From Christensenella sp. UBA2853 (lineage in GTDB: Bacteria > Bacillota > Clostridia > Christensenellales > Aristaeellaceae): a stretch of DNA of 56,417 nt. The notes under the pieces were generated by a model. The model ran no database searches. It was given only the letters and a program-made list of their open reading frames with translations, and had not been told where the DNA came from. Shown here piece after piece: positions 8,392 through 16,985 of the stretch. Location of the stretch: NCBI GenBank assembly GCA_002350845.1, contig DEFL01000030.1, positions 1 through 56,417 on the forward strand. Direction: 5' to 3'. Made by a program: the position numbers and the translations under genes. Within the stretch, counting starts at the first letter, position 1; every line of letters begins with the position of its first letter.

Positions 8392-10436
8392 CACTGGACA
8401 TCTCCCCGGATGATCACAGAATCCTTCAGGGCCGGATCGGAAGGCTTCAGTGTACGCTCCGTGCCTTCCAGATAGGAAATGCCGTCATCCTCACAGAGCG
8501 TGTAGCCCTGTTCATCCGGATCCCAGCCGATGAGATACAGCGGATGATCCGGAATGTCCACCGTGGACTCGATCTTCCCTGATGCAAAGGGAATACAGCA
8601 GCCTCTCCGGATAAAGAGCAGCGCTTCATGCAGCCGGGCATCGACCCAGTGGTGTCCCTTCTTCATGGGCACCAGATCCATATCGTTGTAAGCGCGCAGG
8701 CGGACGAGCAGCATGTCCTCCGGGAGGTACACCACACGGCCGGATGTGTTCTGCACATAGACCGGGGCAATCATGCACTCATTGCCGAGCATGACCTGGT
8801 CTTCGGTCTGGCAGGCGATTTCGTCGTCGGGGTAATCAAAGGCCAGGGCGCGGAAGAAGAGATCATCATGGTGGACCGCCTTGAGATACTCGCTGTACAG
8901 GTAGGGCAGCAGGGCATAGCGGACCGTGATGATATTCTTCATGTTTTCCCAGGACTTGAAGCGGTAGACTTCCTGTTCCCGGGTGTGCAGGGCGGAGTGA
9001 TTGCGCATGAGCGGCGTAAAGATGCCCAGTTCAAGCCAGCGGATCAGCAGGTCTTCGGTGGTATCACTGCCAAACCCGCCCAGATCCGCACCGGTAAAGA
9101 GGAAGCCGCACATGTTCAGTCCGGGGAGCATCTGCAGGTTCAGTTTCAGATGAGCCCACCAGGAGCGGTTGTCGCCCTGCCAGAGACCGCCGTAGCGGTG
9201 TGCGCCGATATAGCTCGAGCGGCTGAAGAGCAAGAAGCGGTGATCGGGATCAAAGGCATGCATGCCGTCCATGGTGGCCCTTGTCATGCCATAGCCGTAG
9301 AGGTTGTGGACCTTGTCATGGCGCACACGCAGGCCGTCCATGTCATGATAGAAGGACTTGTAGTCGTCGCGGTTGTTGGCCACAGCGGCAAAGGTCCCCT
9401 GCAGCTTCCAGTTGTCGTCCACGCGCAGGTTTTTGCCTCTGAGTTCATCGGCCACGCTGTAGGCCAGGTTAATGCCCTCCATGGAATAGAACAGGGAGGG
9501 TTCATTCATGTCATTCCAGAAACCGTCGACGCCGGCTTCGAGCAGAGGACGGTACAGGGAACCGAACCAGGCCCTGGCACGGCTGTTGAGGTAATCGGTG
9601 AAGAAGCACAGGCCCGGCCAGACCGCGGCGCGAAACAGCGTGCCGTCTTCCCGTTTGACAAAGGCGTCGTGCTCGAGGCCTTCTTTGCAGGCGCGGTCTT
9701 CGGGATCGTCCGGAATGCCGGCATCAATGATGGGGATCAGGTGAATGTTTTCCCTGCGCATGCGTGCGACGAGACCGGCCAGGTCCGGAATCTTTTCAGG
9801 ATGCCAGGTGAAGTCGCGGTACTGGTCCATATAGTCGATATCCAGGCAGACACCGTCGATCGGAATGCCGCGGGAGCGGTGCTCATGGACAACGCTGTCC
9901 ATGTCTTCCGCCGAGCCGTAACCCCAGCGGCTCTGGATGTATCCGAAGGCCCAGAAGGGCGGAAGGTAGGATTTTCCGATCAGACCGCGCAGTTCGCGGC
10001 TGACAGACCTGGGGGAATCGCCGGTGATCACATACAGCGAGAGATCGCCGTTGAGGGAGGTGATCACGATCTCCTCCATGCTGGTATCCCCGAGATCCCA
10101 GATCACTTCGCCGGGATCATCCAGAAACAGACCGAGCGTCCGCTTTTTTCCGGAGATCACAATGAAGTTATGGGAGCTGTACAGGCTCTGCCGGTCCTCG
10201 GTGTGCATGATGTCATCGCTGTTCCAGGAGCGGTAGACATGTCCGCGCTTGTTGATGCCGCGCACAGTTTCGCCCAGGCCGAAGATCATGTCATCGGGTT
10301 CGAGCGGCATGGAAAAGGAAATGGAAGACGCGTCTTTTCTGACCGTGAGGCACTCGGGATCACCGGGGAGAACAGGCAGGTCGCGGACCACGGCCTCGGT
10401 GGGAAGGGGGCTGCCATAGACGTAGCGCTGAATCAT
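8391..10436 (-). CDS. Glycoside hydrolase family 31 alpha-glucosidase
   Basis: Probable intracellular alpha-glucosidase or alpha-xylosidase of about 681 residues with no signal peptide. The (beta/alpha)8 barrel shows the GH31 landmarks: PPFWAFGYIQSRWGYGS, DGVCLDIDYMDQYRDFTW, the nucleophile aspartate in DGFWNDMNEPS, and the acid/base aspartate region GLWQGDNRSWWAHL. A beta-sandwich domain precedes the barrel and others follow. The ATG at 10436 is preceded by GGGAGG seven bases away. It is the first gene of a two-gene leftward operon with the radical-SAM protein and is divergent from map. Confidence 0.92.
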   Translation of the reverse strand: MIQRYVYGSPLPTEAVVRDLPVLPGDPECLTVRKDASSISFSMPLEPDDMIFGLGETVRGINKRGHVYRSWNSDDIMHTEDRQSLYSSHNFIVISGKKRTLGLFLDDPGEVIWDLGDTSMEEIVITSLNGDLSLYVITGDSPRSVSRELRGLIGKSYLPPFWAFGYIQSRWGYGSAEDMDSVVHEHRSRGIPIDGVCLDIDYMDQYRDFTWHPEKIPDLAGLVARMRRENIHLIPIIDAGIPDDPEDRACKEGLEHDAFVKREDGTLFRAAVWPGLCFFTDYLNSRARAWFGSLYRPLLEAGVDGFWNDMNEPSLFYSMEGINLAYSVADELRGKNLRVDDNWKLQGTFAAVANNRDDYKSFYHDMDGLRVRHDKVHNLYGYGMTRATMDGMHAFDPDHRFLLFSRSSYIGAHRYGGLWQGDNRSWWAHLKLNLQMLPGLNMCGFLFTGADLGGFGSDTTEDLLIRWLELGIFTPLMRNHSALHTREQEVYRFKSWENMKNIITVRYALLPYLYSEYLKAVHHDDLFFRALAFDYPDDEIACQTEDQVMLGNECMIAPVYVQNTSGRVVYLPEDMLLVRLRAYNDMDLVPMKKGHHWVDARLHEALLFIRRGCCIPFASGKIESTVDIPDHPLYLIGWDPDEQGYTLCEDDGISYLEGTERTLKPSDPALKDSVIIRGDVQ

Positions 10437-10491
10437 GAAAAAACCTCCCAATTACACAGTTTGATTATTCTAACAAGTTGATCGGACGCGC

Positions 10492-10520
10492 TTTACAAAC
10501 ACTTTGCTGTGTGATACATT
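10492..10520 (+). promoter_or_regulatory. Sigma-A promoter for map
   Basis: TTTACA (-35), 17-base spacer, TACATT (-10), about 40 bases upstream of the map start in the gap between divergent genes. Confidence 0.6.
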
Positions 10521-10560
10521 TCCCATGTGCCCAAACGCAGCACAGAAACGAGGAAAAAGT

Positions 10561-11436
10561 ATGCTTGAAAAACTGGGACGCAATCTGCCCTGCTGGTGCG
10601 GGAGCGGAAAGAAATACAAGAACTGTCACTACAATATGGATATGCATCTGGAAGCGCTCGCAGAAAACGGGGAGGAAGTGCCGACCCATCGGATGATCAA
10701 GAACGCCGACCAGATTGCCAGAATCAAGGAGAGCTGCAAGGTGAACCTGGCCGTGCTCGATGCGGTCGGGAAAGAAATCGGACCGGGCATGCCGACCTCC
10801 CGGATCAACGAGATTGTCAACGATGTCACCTATTCCATGGGCGGCATTCCGGCTCCGCTGCACTATGAGGGCTATCCCTACAGCGTGTGCACGTCGGTTA
10901 ACGAACAGGTCTGCCACGGCTTCCCGTCAAAGCATGTGATTCTCCGGGAAGGCGACATTGTGAATGTGGACTGCTCTTCCATCCTGGACGGCTATTATTC
11001 GGATTCCTCGCGCATGTACTGCATCGGGGAAGTCTCTGACGCCAAGAAAAAGCTGGTGCAGGTGACCTATGAGTGCGTGCAGCTGGCCCTTGAACAGGTC
11101 AAGCCCTGGGGCCATCTGGGAGATATCGGTGCAGTCATTGAACAGCATGCGAAGGAAAACGGATTCTCCGTGGTGGAGGAAATCGGCGGACACGGATGCG
11201 GACTGGAATTCCATGAGGATCCGTTTGTCCGGCATGTCGGCCGCTTCGGGACAGGCATGGTCCTGGTGCCCGGCATGATCTTCACCATTGAGCCCATGAT
11301 CAATATGGGCAAGAAGGATGTCTTCACCAGCCGGGTGAACAACTGGGAGGTCAGCACCGTGGACGGACTGCCCAGTGCCCAGTGGGAAGACATGGTGCTG
11401 GTGACCGAAACCGGCTATGAAATTCTGAGCTGGTAA
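10561..11436 (+). CDS. map: Type I methionine aminopeptidase with SEC-C zinc motif
   Basis: Removes N-terminal methionine from nascent proteins at the ribosome. The 291-residue protein has an N-terminal SEC-C zinc knuckle (LPCWCGSGKKYKNCH, residues about 8-22) followed by a pita-bread catalytic domain. Metal-ligand regions are visible: VNVDCSSILDGYYSD, the histidine in GGHGCG with FHEDP, FTIEPMI, and the last glutamate in QWEDMVLVTE. The start at 10561 follows GAGGAAAAA; the frame is open further upstream but lacks a ribosome site. It is a single-gene unit with its own promoter and a terminator shared with the convergent neighbour. Confidence 0.94.
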   Translation: MLEKLGRNLPCWCGSGKKYKNCHYNMDMHLEALAENGEEVPTHRMIKNADQIARIKESCKVNLAVLDAVGKEIGPGMPTSRINEIVNDVTYSMGGIPAPLHYEGYPYSVCTSVNEQVCHGFPSKHVILREGDIVNVDCSSILDGYYSDSSRMYCIGEVSDAKKKLVQVTYECVQLALEQVKPWGHLGDIGAVIEQHAKENGFSVVEEIGGHGCGLEFHEDPFVRHVGRFGTGMVLVPGMIFTIEPMINMGKKDVFTSRVNNWEVSTVDGLPSAQWEDMVLVTETGYEILSW

Positions 11437-11458
11437 AAGCGGGAAATCCCCCGCTTTT
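11435..11458. terminator. Bidirectional terminator after map
   Basis: Inverted repeat AAAAGCGGG / CCCGCTTTT with a 6-base loop between convergent genes. It is T-rich on each strand. Confidence 0.75.
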
Positions 11459-11940
11459 TATTTTGCCTTTGCTGCGTGTACCGTGCTCTTCCGCCGGCGA
11501 AACAGCGTTTTGCGGATGTAGTGCGCGATGGTGGAGGACAGAACGAACCCCACCGACATGCCCAGGAGCGTCAGCAGGCAGTTGGTGCCGTTGAGCGCAA
11601 AGAGCTCATGATTTCCCCGGATCGCGCCGGTCATGGTGTAATAGAACAGATCGCCGGGGATCAGCGGGATGATGGCGGGATAGATGAAATAGGTGGAGGG
11701 ATCCCGGGTGATATTGGCGAGCAGCTCACCGTAGGCGGAAGCAAACAGCGCCGAGAGCATGACATAGACAAAGCGCTCGGGAATAAACTGACTGAGGATG
11801 ATCAGGACAATGCGCGTCAGCGCGCCACCGAGGCCTGCGAGGAACAGGTCTTTACCCGTGATGCGGAAGACAATGCCGAAACCGGTGGAGGCAGCAAAGG
11901 AGACCAGAACAAGAATCAGATTGTCTACCATGTAATCCAC
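11458..11940 (-). CDS. Threonine/serine exporter, small subunit (ThrE C-terminal type)
   Basis: Membrane protein of 160 residues matching the DUF3815/ThrE_2 half of ThrE-type exporters. It has about five hydrophobic segments, including LILVLVSFAASTGFGIVF near the N-terminus and FIYPAIIPLIPGDLFYYTM, the conserved P-x-x-PG motif. It overlaps the preceding larger subunit gene by 16 bases. The two together make the equivalent of one full-length ThrE, which in corynebacteria exports threonine and serine. The actual substrate here is not proven by sequence. Confidence 0.8.
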   Translation of the reverse strand: MDYMVDNLILVLVSFAASTGFGIVFRITGKDLFLAGLGGALTRIVLIILSQFIPERFVYVMLSALFASAYGELLANITRDPSTYFIYPAIIPLIPGDLFYYTMTGAIRGNHELFALNGTNCLLTLLGMSVGFVLSSTIAHYIRKTLFRRRKSTVHAAKAK

Positions 11941-12737
11941 CTCCCGAACAGTCCGAGGGCAGCGACTGTGCCCATCGCGAGTGCAAGCGTTTCAAAGGCA
12001 ACCTTCATGATCTGCAGGAAACCGTTGATCTCATGATCACAGATCAGATTGCGCACGGCATTGACCAGCGGAATACCGGGCAGAATCAGCATGGTGATGG
12101 TGATGACAACGGAGGAAAAATGATCCGCAAACCCGATATAGACCGTAAAGATGGCCATGCAGGTGGCGGCAAACATATACAGGAAATCGCAGAGGAAGCG
12201 GTTGATGGACAGCTTTGAGAGCAGCATCATGAGGTAATGAATCACGGCAGTGATCACTGCGACGCAGATGGCGTCATGGAAGGAACCATTGAAGAGAAAA
12301 CAGAGGCACAGCATGCCGACAATCTGTCCCAGGAGGATGACCCAGTCCGGGTATTCCCTGACAATCTCCGATTCCTCCAGCAGGTGCTGGAGCGTGGACG
12401 GCACCGGCTTTTTCGCGCAGACCCTGTAGGAGAGCCGGTTGAGGTTTTTCAGGCGGGAAAGATGGATGCCGGCCGGCGGAATGGTGATCTGGCGTGAGGC
12501 ATACAGACCGGACTGCGTCTTTGCCGCAATGCTCATATGCGTGGAAAGCAGGAAAATGCTGATGTCCCTGAGATCATAGCTCGAACAGATTTTGTCCGCA
12601 GCGAGTTCCACACGCTCGAGGTTGGCGCCGGAGACGATCATATCCCGGGAAAGACAGACGACAAAATCGAGGATCTGTCCGATATCTGTTTCAGTGAGTT
12701 CTTTGGGTGGCGTATACATGGTTTCATCTCTTTCCAT
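11925..12737 (-). CDS. Threonine/serine exporter, large subunit (ThrE N-terminal type)
   Basis: Protein of up to 270 residues of the DUF1212/ThrE family. The cytoplasmic N-terminal part has the family pattern DMIVSGANLERVELAADKIC, and the C-terminal half has about five membrane segments including SSVVITITMLILPGIPLVNAVRNLI, with the same P-G-x-P-x-x-N-x-x-R motif seen in ThrE proteins. Starts are possible at 12737, which abuts the upstream stop, or 12719. It acts with the small subunit encoded next. The operon is DUF-membrane protein, this gene, then the small subunit. Confidence 0.8.
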   Translation of the reverse strand: MERDETMYTPPKELTETDIGQILDFVVCLSRDMIVSGANLERVELAADKICSSYDLRDISIFLLSTHMSIAAKTQSGLYASRQITIPPAGIHLSRLKNLNRLSYRVCAKKPVPSTLQHLLEESEIVREYPDWVILLGQIVGMLCLCFLFNGSFHDAICVAVITAVIHYLMMLLSKLSINRFLCDFLYMFAATCMAIFTVYIGFADHFSSVVITITMLILPGIPLVNAVRNLICDHEINGFLQIMKVAFETLALAMGTVAALGLFGRWITW

Positions 12738-13523
12738 TCATCCGTCATCCCGGCTGCTTCGGGCTTCATCCTCCGCGTTCATGCGGCGGATATCATCGAG
12801 AAACTCGGGTGTCAGGACGGTTTTGGGAGCAGGGGAAGCGGCGCGGGGTTTCTTTGCTTTCGGCGCAGGGGCCGCGGGGGCCCGCAGCGGAGCGGGAAGC
12901 CGCACCTGTTTTTTCTTTCCGAGCTTTTCCGTGATCATCTTTGCCACAGCACCGTAGGAGAACGGTGTGCAGGGAAGAGCTGCAGAGAGCCATGGTGAAT
13001 GGCAGTAAAACAGAATTTTGTCCTGGCCGGGCCAGAGCTGCACGCGGGTAATGGAGGACCAGCTGATCTCTGTGACGGAGATCACGACCATGCCGTCCTC
13101 GCCGGCGGGAGAATCCACCGGGCGCATGCGCGAGAGCAGCTTCCAGGAAGCAGGACGCGGCAGGCAGCATTCAATGTGAATCCCCTTCTGATCCACTGCA
13201 CAGTCGAGCACATCCGGCCCCTGAAGAAGCAGGTCCAGGCCGATGAGCAGGCTGATGACGCCGAGAAGGAGCAGCAGGGAGACCGGGAAAGGACCAGTCA
13301 GCAGCGCCTCTAGGGCGGGAAAGCCGCCGGAAATGGTCTCAAGCACGCAGACGAGAAGAAACACAATGCCTGCGACAGGGAGAAGGATGCGCATGCTCCT
13401 GTTCCAGCAGATCCAGTCCAGAACGGGCACGTGGTCGATACACCAGGTCACGCCCTTTCCGGATCTGGCAGAGGCGGATGACGGCCGGCTTGCGGTCCGG
13501 CGTTTTTTCTTGGCGGCGGGCAT
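12738..13523 (-). CDS. Hypothetical membrane protein with two central TM segments
   Basis: Unrecognised protein of 261 residues. A basic N-terminus (MPAAKKKRRTASRP) is followed by two hydrophobic segments (ILLPVAGIVFLLVCVLE and VSLLLLLGVISLLIGLDLLL), a probably soluble beta-rich domain, and a basic alanine/proline-rich tail (APAAPAPKAKKPRAAS). The layout suggests a membrane protein with a PH-like cytoplasmic domain, which is inference only. The start at 13523 is chosen because AAGGAGGTGATCGTC lies directly upstream; the frame is open to 13658. It is first in an operon with the two ThrE-type subunits. Confidence 0.6.
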   Translation of the reverse strand: MPAAKKKRRTASRPSSASARSGKGVTWCIDHVPVLDWICWNRSMRILLPVAGIVFLLVCVLETISGGFPALEALLTGPFPVSLLLLLGVISLLIGLDLLLQGPDVLDCAVDQKGIHIECCLPRPASWKLLSRMRPVDSPAGEDGMVVISVTEISWSSITRVQLWPGQDKILFYCHSPWLSAALPCTPFSYGAVAKMITEKLGKKKQVRLPAPLRAPAAPAPKAKKPRAASPAPKTVLTPEFLDDIRRMNAEDEARSSRDDG

Positions 13524-13545
13524 GACGATCACCTCCTTGCCCGGA

Positions 13546-13574
13546 TTGACGAAAATCAAAGAAAAGAGTACGCT
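13546..13574 (+). promoter_or_regulatory. Sigma-A promoter for the pyroglutamyl-peptidase gene
   Basis: TTGACG (-35), 17-base spacer, TACGCT (-10), 26 bases upstream of the start codon. An AAGGGGG ribosome site follows. Confidence 0.6.
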
Positions 13575-13600
13575 TCCAACCATCAAGGGGGACTGAAAAC

Positions 13601-14158
13601 ATGCGGATTCTGCTGACAGGGTTTGACGATTTCGGCGGCGTGAAGGAGAACCCTTCATGGCGGGCGGTCCAGGCGGCAGCGCGCCGGCTCCATGAGGCGG
13701 AATGCGTCCGTCTGCCGGTGGTCTATGGGGAAGCGGGACGGAGGCTGCTGGAGGCAGTCCGGGAGAAAAAGCCGGACCTAGTGATCTCCTGCGGAGCGGC
13801 CATCGGGCGTGAAACCGTCACACCGGAGCTTCTGGCGATCAATTACCGCTATGCGCGCAGCGCAGACAATGCGGGCAGCATTCAGCTGGGCACCCCGGTG
13901 GATCCCGGCGGAAGCGCGGCGGTCATGAACAGCCTGCCGCTGGCCGGGATCGTGGAAACCCTCCGCGGGGAAGGTCTTCCCTGCTCGCTTTCAGTCTCAG
14001 CGGGCAGCTATGTCTGCAATGATCTCTATTATACGCTCCTGTCTCATCAAAAAGAACTGGGATACCGCGGACTGTTTGTGCATGTTCCTTCCGCAGACCG
14101 GGTGGATCCCGAGACAGCTGCTGATATCCTGGTGCGTCTGATCCGGGAAATCGGATGA
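13601..14158 (+). CDS. Pyroglutamyl-peptidase I family protein (short)
   Basis: Cysteine peptidase family C15, which removes N-terminal pyroglutamate. The catalytic cysteine is in SAGSYVCNDLYY, the histidine in FVHVPS, and the glutamate in TPELLAIN, so all three catalytic positions are kept. At 185 residues it is about 30 shorter than typical Pcp (around 215), and the region between the Glu and Cys motifs is reduced, so substrate preference may differ. It is a single-gene unit with its own promoter and a strong bidirectional terminator. Confidence 0.82.
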   Translation: MRILLTGFDDFGGVKENPSWRAVQAAARRLHEAECVRLPVVYGEAGRRLLEAVREKKPDLVISCGAAIGRETVTPELLAINYRYARSADNAGSIQLGTPVDPGGSAAVMNSLPLAGIVETLRGEGLPCSLSVSAGSYVCNDLYYTLLSHQKELGYRGLFVHVPSADRVDPETAADILVRLIREIG

Positions 14159-14169
14159 CAGATTCAAAG

Positions 14170-14201
14170 AAAAAGCCGCAGGGTTACCCCTGCGGCTTTT
14201 T
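14170..14201. terminator. Bidirectional terminator between pcp-like gene and khpA
   Basis: AAAAAGCCGCAGGG, a short loop, then CCCTGCGGCTTTTT. A nearly perfect stem with T-runs on both strands lies between convergent genes. Confidence 0.88.
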
Positions 14202-14208
14202 GGCACCA

Positions 14209-14499
14209 TCATTCGGCGGAATCCGGCGCTTCCTCAGACAGGACATCGTCAGCCTCTGTCTCATCAATCGGCCTCTGGATCTCCACAAAAACAGGCTTGC
14301 TGTTTCTGGAAGTGGCTGCCTTCACAATTGTACGGATCGCTTTGGCGATACGTCCCTGCTTGCCGATCACTTTGCCCATGTCAGCTTCCGCGACATTGAG
14401 TTCGAGAATCACAGCTTCAGGACCTTCCGTCACGTGGACAGCGACCTGCTCCGGATGATCCACCAAGGACTTTGCCACAAAGGTGAGCAGTTCTTGCAT
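14209..14499 (-). CDS. khpA: KH-domain RNA-binding protein KhpA (YlqC)
   Basis: Small single-KH-domain RNA-binding protein of 96 residues which, in Bacillota, partners with KhpB/EloR/Jag and affects cell elongation and sRNA or mRNA binding. The KH core has the G-x-x-G loop in KVIGKQGRIAKAIRTIVKAA (residues about 43-62). An acidic tail, ETEADDVLSEEAPDSAE, follows. The start at 14499 uses AAAGGAAC. It is the last gene of ylxM-ffh-rpsP-khpA; rimM and trmD, the usual next genes, are missing here and found at 5.8-7.1 kb. Confidence 0.92.
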   Translation of the reverse strand: MQELLTFVAKSLVDHPEQVAVHVTEGPEAVILELNVAEADMGKVIGKQGRIAKAIRTIVKAATSRNSKPVFVEIQRPIDETEADDVLSEEAPDSAE

Positions 14500-14553
14500 G
14501 GAACGTTCCTTTCTAATTCCCGTGAACAAGGGAATTGGGCAAGGACAGGAGCA

Positions 14554-14802
14554 TTACTTTTCGATAACGCCTGTCTTCTTGAGCAGAATCCGGACGGTGT
14601 CGGTGGGCTGAGCGCCAACACCAACCCAGTACTTGGCCTTTTCGCCGTCGATCTTGATCTCAGCGGGATGGGTCATGGGATTGTAATAGCCGAGTTCTTC
14701 GATGAAACGGCCATCACGGGGGAAACGGTCATCGGCGACGACAACACGATAGAAGGGCTTTTTCTTCATACCCATTCTCTTCAGACGGATTTTAACTGCC
14801 AT
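14554..14802 (-). CDS. rpsP: 30S ribosomal protein S16
   Basis: Primary 16S-binding ribosomal protein of 82 residues. The sequence begins MAVKIRLKRMGMKKKPFYRVVVADDRFPRDGRFIE, with the S16 signature, and ends with the expected VGAQPTDTVRILLKKTG. The ATG at 14802 follows GAAGGAGGAT; upstream open frame to 14868 is not S16-like. It lies between ffh and khpA. Confidence 0.97.
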   Translation of the reverse strand: MAVKIRLKRMGMKKKPFYRVVVADDRFPRDGRFIEELGYYNPMTHPAEIKIDGEKAKYWVGVGAQPTDTVRILLKKTGVIEK

Positions 14803-14873
14803 GGGACATCCTCCTTCAATTGGTTCGGAAAAAAGTTCATATGGAAACCACGGAATTCGTGGGACCACGCGTG

Positions 14874-16211
14874 TTAATGGGGCATGGAACGCATCAGCTG
14901 ACGCATTCTGCCTTTGTTCTTGCTGCCGCCAAACTGCTTGATCATATTGCGCGCATTTTCAAAATTGCGGATCAGCTGATTGACGTCCTGAACGGTTGTG
15001 CCGGAACCGGCAGCGATGCGCCGGCGGCGGCTGGCATTGAGAATTTCCGGATTGCGGCGTTCCTTCTTGGTCATGGAACGGATGATCGCTTCCGGCTTTT
15101 TCATCGCATTCTCGTCAATGTCGATGTCTTTGCCGGAAAGACCCGGAAGCATGCTGAGCATGCTCTTGATGCCGCCCATTTTTTTCATGGACTGCATCTG
15201 CTCAAGGAAGTCCTCCAGATCAAACTTGCCCTTTTCAAGGCGCCGTGCCAGTGCATCGGTCTTGGAGACATCCTGGTCCTCAATGGCCTCGCCCGCTTTT
15301 TCGAGGAGCGTCATCATATCGCCCATGCCGAGGATGCGGCTGGCCATGCGGTCCGGATAGAAGGGCTCGATCTCGGTGAGCTTTTCACCGATACCGGAGA
15401 ACTTGATCGGCTTGCCGGTGACCGCGCGCACAGAGAGTGCCGCGCCGCCGCGGGTGTCGCCGTCGAGCTTGGTGAGGATCACGCCGTCCACATTGAGCTT
15501 GTCATTGAAGGTCTGGGCGACATTGACGGCGTCCTGACCGGTCATGGCGTCGACCACCAGGAGGATTTCCTGGGGATGCACGGCGTCGCGGATGCGGGCG
15601 AGCTCATCCATCAGCTCAATATCGATGTGCAGACGGCCGGCGGTATCGATGATCAGCACATCGCGGCCGTAGTAGCGTGCCTGTTCGATCGCTTCAAGCG
15701 CGGTCTTTACAGGATCCTGCGTGCCTTTTTCGTAGACCATGGCACCGACCTGTTCACCGACCACCTGCAGCTGCTTGATGGCAGCGGGGCGGTAGATGTC
15801 GCAGGCGGCAAGCATGACTTTCTTTCCCTGCTTCTGCAGGTATCCGGCCAGCTTGGCGGCCATGGTGGTTTTGCCGGCGCCCTGCAGACCGCAGAGCATG
15901 TAAATGGTCGGAACCGAAGGAGACCAGGTCAGCTTCGCCAGCGATGTGCCCATGGTTGCGGTCAGCTCTTCGCTGACGATCTTCATGACCTGCTGGGAAG
16001 GGGTCAGGGAACTGAGGACTTCCGTTCCTACACATTTCTCGGTAACGCGCTTGATAAAGTCTTTGGCGACGGCATAGTTGACATCGGCTTCAAGGAGCGC
16101 CATGCGGATTTCGCGCATGCCTTCCTTGACATCCTGCTCTGTCAGCTTGCCCTTGCCGGTCATTTTGCCCAGAGCGTTCTGCAGTTTTTGGGTCAAGCCT
16201 TCAAATGCCAT
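14874..16211 (-). CDS. ffh: Signal recognition particle protein Ffh (SRP54)
   Basis: GTPase of the signal recognition particle that binds signal sequences and 4.5S/6S RNA for co-translational targeting with FtsY. The 445-residue protein has the N domain, then the G domain with P-loop GLQGAGKTTMAAKL, DTAGRLHID and TKLDGDTRGGAALS, and a methionine-rich C-terminal M domain (MQSMKKMGGIKSMLSML, SMTKKERRNPEILNASRRRRIA). The start at 16211 lies within the end of ylxM (11-base overlap); longer upstream frame is not SRP-like. Confidence 0.97.
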   Translation of the reverse strand: MAFEGLTQKLQNALGKMTGKGKLTEQDVKEGMREIRMALLEADVNYAVAKDFIKRVTEKCVGTEVLSSLTPSQQVMKIVSEELTATMGTSLAKLTWSPSVPTIYMLCGLQGAGKTTMAAKLAGYLQKQGKKVMLAACDIYRPAAIKQLQVVGEQVGAMVYEKGTQDPVKTALEAIEQARYYGRDVLIIDTAGRLHIDIELMDELARIRDAVHPQEILLVVDAMTGQDAVNVAQTFNDKLNVDGVILTKLDGDTRGGAALSVRAVTGKPIKFSGIGEKLTEIEPFYPDRMASRILGMGDMMTLLEKAGEAIEDQDVSKTDALARRLEKGKFDLEDFLEQMQSMKKMGGIKSMLSMLPGLSGKDIDIDENAMKKPEAIIRSMTKKERRNPEILNASRRRRIAAGSGTTVQDVNQLIRNFENARNMIKQFGGSKNKGRMRQLMRSMPH

Positions 16212-16572
16212 GTCCGTCCTCCTCTGTATACAGCTCAATGAGTGCATCGAGCTGTGTGATAGCCTGATCAACCCGGTTTTCTCTGAGCAGACTCCTGCAG
16301 GACTGCAGGCCGCTGAGCATGACGCGGAAGCGTTCCGCCGTGCCCAGAGAAGCTTCGAGATGGAAGAGCTTTTCAGCCGAGCGGGTGAGGACATTGTACA
16401 CTCCCTGGCGGCTTACTCCGGTTTCCCGGGCAATCTCCCCCAGCGACATGTCTTCTTCGCAGTACATGGAGAGGACTTCTTTCTGCTTGTCGGTCAGCAG
16501 CCCGCTGTAGAAGGCTGCAAGGTAGGCAAGCTCGACTTTCCTCTGCAGAAAATCCTGTGTTTCCTGTTCCAT
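16201..16572 (-). CDS. ylxM: YlxM-type helix-turn-helix protein
   Basis: Putative DNA-binding or SRP-associated protein of 123 residues (UPF0122) almost always encoded directly before ffh. The helix-turn-helix resembles sigma region 4: LTDKQKEVLSMYCEEDMSLGEIARETGVSRQGVYNVLTR, near residues 26-65. Its role is reported mainly as an accessory of SRP assembly in streptococci. It overlaps ffh by 11 bases and has its own consensus promoter upstream. Confidence 0.92.
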   Translation of the reverse strand: MEQETQDFLQRKVELAYLAAFYSGLLTDKQKEVLSMYCEEDMSLGEIARETGVSRQGVYNVLTRSAEKLFHLEASLGTAERFRVMLSGLQSCRSLLRENRVDQAITQLDALIELYTEEDGHGI

Positions 16573-16612
16573 GCTTCCACCTCACTGTCAACCGCTTCCG
16601 GTTGCCATGGGT

Positions 16613-16640
16613 ATTATACACAAAGACCGATATGTGTCAA
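16613..16640 (-). promoter_or_regulatory. Consensus sigma-A promoter for ylxM-ffh-rpsP-khpA
   Basis: On the minus strand TTGACA (16640-16635) and TATAAT (16618-16613) are both perfect consensus hexamers, separated by 16 bases. They lie 40 bases upstream of ylxM. The leader contains a small AACCG/CGGTT hairpin. Confidence 0.9.
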
Positions 16641-16940
16641 GTATTTTTAATTGACAGAAAAAACCGGCAGATCCAGGCAATTGTCGCCTGACAACCAGTT
16701 TGAACGTGCAAATGACAAATTCGTTGAACGTACAGCTCTGTGCATCGCACGGGGCTTTTTCTTTTACCCTGATGATGCCCTGTATATCATATACCGCATA
16801 CTCTCGACGGCTCTCAAAGCCTTGGGACACAACGCTTTATTCCTTTCGCCTGTGCTTTTTTATCGGGATCGTAGAGGGCGATGATGCACGGACTGCGCAA
16901 ATCGGGTGAAAGTGATGGGGGATAAGGTTTTGCGAGACTT

Positions 16941-16985
16941 CCAAGTCCGGGAGCCAAGACACGACCGAAGGTCGTTAGGACTTGG
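16941..16985. repeat. Structured inverted repeat in gene-poor region
   Basis: Outer arms CCAAGTCC (16941-16948) and GGACTTGG (16978-16985) enclose an inner CGACC-GAA-GGTCG hairpin (16962-16974). No T-run follows. It could be a small structured RNA or the relic of one; no coding reading frame over it looks convincing. Confidence 0.5.

Noticed and set aside
10440..10480. Leftward promoter for the GH31 operon (TTGTTA ... TAATTG)
   Set aside because: The -10 would sit directly beside the ribosome site, so transcription would begin inside it; the true promoter is not clear.
8628..10481. 617-codon open frame antisense to the GH31 gene
   Set aside because: Its translation is low-complexity shadow sequence with no domain, while the opposite strand encodes a complete GH31 enzyme.
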